In this document: positions 42,640-45,214 of the stretch, piece after piece
Layout: each line of letters opens with the position of its first letter
How positions within the stretch are numbered: the stretch's first letter is position 1
DNA from: Sulfidibacterium sp964598065
GTDB taxonomy: Bacteria; Bacteroidota; Bacteroidia; Bacteroidales; F082
Direction of reading: 5' to 3'
Assembly: GCA_964598065.1 (NCBI GenBank)
Contig: CAZRAW010000003.1
Coordinates: 1 to 45,214 of the forward strand
DNA length: 45,214 bases
Notes under the pieces: generated by a model
Database searches by the model: none
What the model was told of the DNA's origin: nothing
Seen by the model: only the letters and a program-made list of their open reading frames with translations
Made by a program: the position numbers and the translations under genes

Positions 42640-43239
42640 TTAACCTTCTGTTTTTTCGAGAATAAAGAAAAATTCCCTGCTTTTTCTCGGCTTGATGGAG
42701 TTATACGCCACATCAAAGGTCTTAACCGCAAACAACTTAAAAAACAATATTTTATACTCATCAAGGGAGCCTCCAAAAGGAGGAAAATCATGCGGAAATT
42801 CATGTGTAAAAAGCAATCCTGTCAGTTTCCCGCCGCGATTCAGCAGGTCATACATCTGCCGGGCATAGTCTTCACGCCGGTTCCTCGGAAGAGCGCTGAA
42901 GAAAGTCTGTTCAACAATCAAATCATAACTTCCGCGGAGAGAAAAGAAATCCTCCCGCAGCATTTGGCTGAGGGGAAAGTCAGGAAACCGTTTTAGAAAA
43001 GCTCCATGCGCCAACGAAGAGAAATCGTGGTAAAACACATTCCGGAAACCGGATTTATATAAATATTCCACCTCCCAGCCACGGCCCGATCCGGGCACCA
43101 GAATTTTTATTGATTTGTCATCCAACTGGTCGAAGTATTCTTTCAGCGGCGTGGAAACATAGCCAACGTCCCAGCCGAGATGATTCTTATCAAACAATTT
43201 ATCCCAATATTCCGGAGGGTAACCTTTTTTTGTATCCAT
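42640..43239 (-). CDS. TPMT-like SAM methyltransferase
   Basis: The 199 residues (start at 43239, giving MDTKKGYPPEYWDKLF) match thiopurine methyltransferase-like enzymes. The N-terminal YWDKLFDKNHLGWDVGYVS (about 11-29) binds the substrate cavity; ILVPGSGRGWEVEYLYKSGF (about 46-65) is the SAM motif I. The post-motif YDLIVEQTFFSALP (about 105-118) and GGKLTGLLFTHE (about 136-147) follow. The substrate in bacteria is unknown; related enzymes methylate selenium, tellurium or thiols. An ATG six residues upstream (43257) is also possible. It precedes the 41885 gene in a co-directional cluster. Confidence 0.88.
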   Translation of the reverse strand: MDTKKGYPPEYWDKLFDKNHLGWDVGYVSTPLKEYFDQLDDKSIKILVPGSGRGWEVEYLYKSGFRNVFYHDFSSLAHGAFLKRFPDFPLSQMLREDFFSLRGSYDLIVEQTFFSALPRNRREDYARQMYDLLNRGGKLTGLLFTHEFPHDFPPFGGSLDEYKILFFKLFAVKTFDVAYNSIKPRKSREFFFILEKTEG

Positions 43240-43344
43240 TATTCTGTTAAAATTCAATTTTGTGAGACCAGCACAGATTTTGTATATAGCACACCTTTTT
43301 ATTTAGCACTTGAAACCTGAGCCAAATGTACAGGCATACCAAAT

Positions 43345-43683
43345 TCATCCCCCTCTCAGTTTCACTTTAAAGCCCTCTTTTTCAAGGAGGTTTCTCACTT
43401 TTTCACGGAAGTCGCCCTGGATAAGCACCTCTTCATCTTTCACCGAGCCGCCTGTGCCACACGCTGCTTTCAGTTTCTTCCCGAGATTTTTCAGGTCATC
43501 ATCATTTCCCACAAAACCGGCAACCAACGTTACCTTCTTTCCTTTGCGTTGTTTTTTGTCCAAAGCAAGATAAAGCGTTTGTTGTGAAGGGAGCAGAGAT
43601 AAAACCTCTTGCTGCTCCTCTTCAAACCGATAATCGGGATTGGTGGAATAAACCACCCGCGAGTTTTTCTTATTTGATGGCAT
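43345..43683 (-). CDS. SUI1/YciH-like translation factor
   Basis: This 112-residue protein is a bacterial homologue of eukaryotic eIF1/SUI1 (YciH in E. coli). The C-terminal SUI1 domain (about 40-112) has RKGKKVTLVAGFVGNDDDLK, followed by LGKKLKAACGTGGSVKDEEV and LIQGDFREKVRNLLEKEGF, matching the family. It can bind the small ribosomal subunit and affect start-site accuracy. The first about 35 residues are a polar extension. It overlaps diacylglycerol kinase by 14 bases on the same strand. Confidence 0.93.
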   Translation of the reverse strand: MPSNKKNSRVVYSTNPDYRFEEEQQEVLSLLPSQQTLYLALDKKQRKGKKVTLVAGFVGNDDDLKNLGKKLKAACGTGGSVKDEEVLIQGDFREKVRNLLEKEGFKVKLRGG

Positions 43684-44581
43684 GGTTCGGAATAATTACT
43701 TTTAATGATAACGGGTGAACTTTCACCTCTAATTTCTTACTGATTTTTCTGGCTTCTCCGTCGATGTTGACCACCCTGTTTTTTTCCCGGTAAACCCGGA
43801 AATGTCCCGATCGAAAACTCTTCACATAACGCGATTTATCAATTGCCCTTAGCAACAACATATTAGCAATCATGGGCAATTCAAAAAACCGTGGTTTTTC
43901 TACAACAATCACATCTAATTTACCATCACGCAAAAGGGCATTGGGCGCAATGGCCGTATTGTAACCAAACTGGTTTGAATTGGCAAAACTGATAAAAAGG
44001 GCTCGGGTTTTAAATTGCGTTCCGTCTTCAAATTCAATCTTGTATTTTTTCGGTTTGTAATACATGAAATTTGTTGAAATAAGATGAGCGTAAGAAAAAA
44101 AACCCCTTCTTTCGCCTTTGGCAAACAATTTGGCCACGAGTGCGTCAAAACCGATGCCGGCAATACTCACAAAGGGCACCCCGTTGATGGAAGCCGTATC
44201 AATTTCTGTTACGTGCAAACGGTTGATCAGCCGCATAGCGCCCTGAATCGTCCGCGGAATACCCAAATGACGGGCCAGCCCGTTTCCCGATCCTTGCGGA
44301 ATGATACCCAATACCGTGGAACCTCCGATAATTTGTGAAGCCACCTCGTTGATAGTTCCGTCGCCACCCACAGCTACCACCACATCCATCTTTTGCTCCA
44401 CGGCCTCCCTGCTCAACAGAACAGCATGACCGGCATAATCCGTCTCTTTGATTTCAGGAATAAATTTTTTTGTATTGATATGCCTTTTGATGACATCTGC
44501 GAGTCTTACACGCCGGTGCATCCCCGAAACGGGGTTTACAATAAACAGGATCCTCTTTTTTTGTTGCAGGGTTTGCTGCAT
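43670..44581 (-). CDS. diacylglycerol kinase family protein (DagK/YegS-like)
   Basis: This 303-residue lipid kinase of the DAGK catalytic family transfers phosphate from ATP to diacylglycerol or a related lipid. The N-terminal RILFIVNPVSG (about 10-20), the catalytic loop VAVGGDGTINEVASQIIGG (about 69-87), LGIIPQGSGNGLARHLGIP (about 91-109) and SIAGIGFDALVAKLFAKG (about 137-154) are typical. The C-terminal IDGEARKISKKLEVKVHPLS has the second domain signature. It heads the minus-strand run, so a promoter should lie at 44582-44800, a region now filled by remnants. The substrate is uncertain. Confidence 0.92.
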   Translation of the reverse strand: MQQTLQQKKRILFIVNPVSGMHRRVRLADVIKRHINTKKFIPEIKETDYAGHAVLLSREAVEQKMDVVVAVGGDGTINEVASQIIGGSTVLGIIPQGSGNGLARHLGIPRTIQGAMRLINRLHVTEIDTASINGVPFVSIAGIGFDALVAKLFAKGERRGFFSYAHLISTNFMYYKPKKYKIEFEDGTQFKTRALFISFANSNQFGYNTAIAPNALLRDGKLDVIVVEKPRFFELPMIANMLLLRAIDKSRYVKSFRSGHFRVYREKNRVVNIDGEARKISKKLEVKVHPLSLKVIIPNHAIK

Positions 44582-44594
44582 ATGCTTTTTCCCG

Positions 44595-44759
44595 TTAAAA
44601 AATTTCCACTATAACCATACGGATTTTCCTCTCTGTTTTGTTGCCGGCCGCATCGCTCACGTTGTAATACACTTTGTAAGATACCCCTTCGTTGGTTATC
44701 GTCGTCTGCTGCTGGGAAAAACCACCAACAAAAGGACGACAGAAAAAACTATCCAACAT
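44595..44759 (-). pseudogene. fragment of an Ig-like (DUF5011/HYR-type) surface protein
   Basis: The minus strand reads about 54 codons. Its C-terminal half contains TITNEGVSYKVYYNVSDAAG (in the last about 35 residues), followed by NKTERKIRMVIVEIF and a stop. The pattern Y-V-S-D-A-A-G-N is characteristic of Ig-like HYR/DUF5011 domains that form tandem arrays in Bacteroidota surface proteins. There is no signal peptide or further domain, so this looks like the 3' end of a longer gene cut off by rearrangement. It lies just upstream of diacylglycerol kinase. Confidence 0.6.
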
Positions 44760-45214
44760 TTTATCTCATTCGGTTTTTTATGTGTGCAAAACTAAAAAAT
44801 TTAGAGGACTCTTTCAACTTTTTTGTTTTTGGATAGTACGGTTCCCGTACAGCTTTAGTATCCCTTCGGCCACGAGCATCTTGTCTATGATTAAAAGCTT
44901 TATGACTTTTGCGGCAAAAACGAGATGAATAAAGAGGTAAAACGCCAAAAGATGTTTACACTGGTTGAGCAGTGGCAACAAAGCGGCCTGAGTCAGGTTG
45001 CATTTGCGCAAGCCAATAATCTAAATTAGCCGCTTAGAAGATGGTACGAAACTTGAGGATGAAATAAAGAAAACTATTTAGGGTTTGCTGAAAAGCTCAG
45101 ATGTGCGTCAGATTTGGATTTTGTGAAGTGAAGATGTATCCATATACTTCGAACTGAATAAGATACAAAGATGGCGTGCAGCTGAGCAGTATAAATTTTG
45201 AAATTGTGGCTATA
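44760..45214. other. right end with remnants, no intact gene
   Basis: Apart from the IS66-type remnant at 44925-45110, I find no supported gene here. The minus-strand open frame at 44814-45011 is antisense to that remnant and has no family features. The right edge continues outside the window. Confidence 0.4.
44925..45110 (+). pseudogene. decayed IS66-type orfA (TnpA-like)
   Basis: The plus strand reads MNKEVKRQKMFTLVEQWQQS, then GLSQVAFAQANNLN before TAG at 45027-45029. In the same frame the reading resumes with RRWYET (stop) G (stop) NKENYLGFAEK. The pattern of a charged helix, a Q-W-Q...G-x-S-Q helix-turn-helix and a following W-Y-E segment is that of the small IS66-family accessory protein. 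In-frame stops show decay. The rest of the element (tnpB, tnpC) is not in this window. Confidence 0.65.

Noticed and set aside
44814..45011. Minus-strand open frame near the right end
   Set aside because: Antisense to the IS66-type orfA remnant and no recognisable domain.

Overview
The window looks like a chromosomal segment of a member of the Bacteroidota, probably class Bacteroidia; I cannot resolve the genus. The evidence is the gene content and the promoters. Genes largely typical of this phylum include the DUF3276 PUR-like protein, DUF5683, DUF2851, the serC-serA-DUF1015 cluster, an archaeal-type threonyl-tRNA editing domain standing alone, and a SusC-like N-terminal domain on the TonB receptor. 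Many genes are preceded by the phylum's TAnnTTTG -7 box, and purine-rich Shine-Dalgarno sequences are scarce. No rRNA, tRNA, prophage or CRISPR array was seen.

Layout, left to right. 1-363: non-coding, with three consecutive hairpins. 364-1763: recF and a DciA-like gene overlapping it. 1905-4289 (minus): a zapB-like coiled-coil gene, zapA, a probable 6S RNA and rny. 4290-4875: a structured dispersed repeat and a short periodic TGAC repeat. 4876-8054 (plus): DUF2851, gcvT, comB-like phosphatase. 8055-8319: a compact element with terminal inverted repeats and two long nested hairpins between two convergent genes. 8317-13782: rarA, a ThrRS editing-domain protein, a conserved protein of unknown role, and uvrB. 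13911-17363: small metabolic and hypothetical genes (SDR oxidoreductase, methyltransferase, holin-like protein, DUF488). 17736-21726: serC, serA, a four-helix-bundle gene and DUF1015, with a strong terminator placed just before DUF1015. 21784-23771: a DUF4143 ATPase followed by a very AT-rich spacer. 23772-28785: PepD-type dipeptidase, a small His-rich protein with a TonB receptor, and a Nudix hydrolase. 28978-31271: dCMP deaminase, a hemerythrin/PAS-like sensor and a helical hypothetical protein. 31289-34098 (minus): DUF3276, then parA-parB-DUF5683 with overlapping genes. 34385-39265 (plus): 2-oxoacid dehydrogenase E2, a LolD-like ATPase and a secreted 13-repeat TPR-like protein. 39347-39870: an AT-rich overlapping gene pair behind a perfect 16-bp palindrome. 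39894-44581 (minus): DUF554, MscS channel, hypothetical, TPMT-like methyltransferase, SUI1/YciH, diacylglycerol kinase. 44595-45214: decayed remnants of an Ig-like surface protein and an IS66-type orfA.

Functionally most of this is housekeeping: DNA repair and replication (recF, dciA-like, rarA, uvrB), chromosome segregation and division (parAB, zapA/zapB-like), RNA turnover (rny, 6S RNA), serine synthesis (serCA), one-carbon metabolism (gcvT) and envelope biology (LolD, MscS, TonB receptor). The less explained parts are the hairpin element at 8055-8319, the secreted solenoid at 36584-39265, the small two-gene module at 39347-39870, and several dispersed intergenic repeats. I found no convincing large undescribed multi-gene system; those four places are where something new is most likely.
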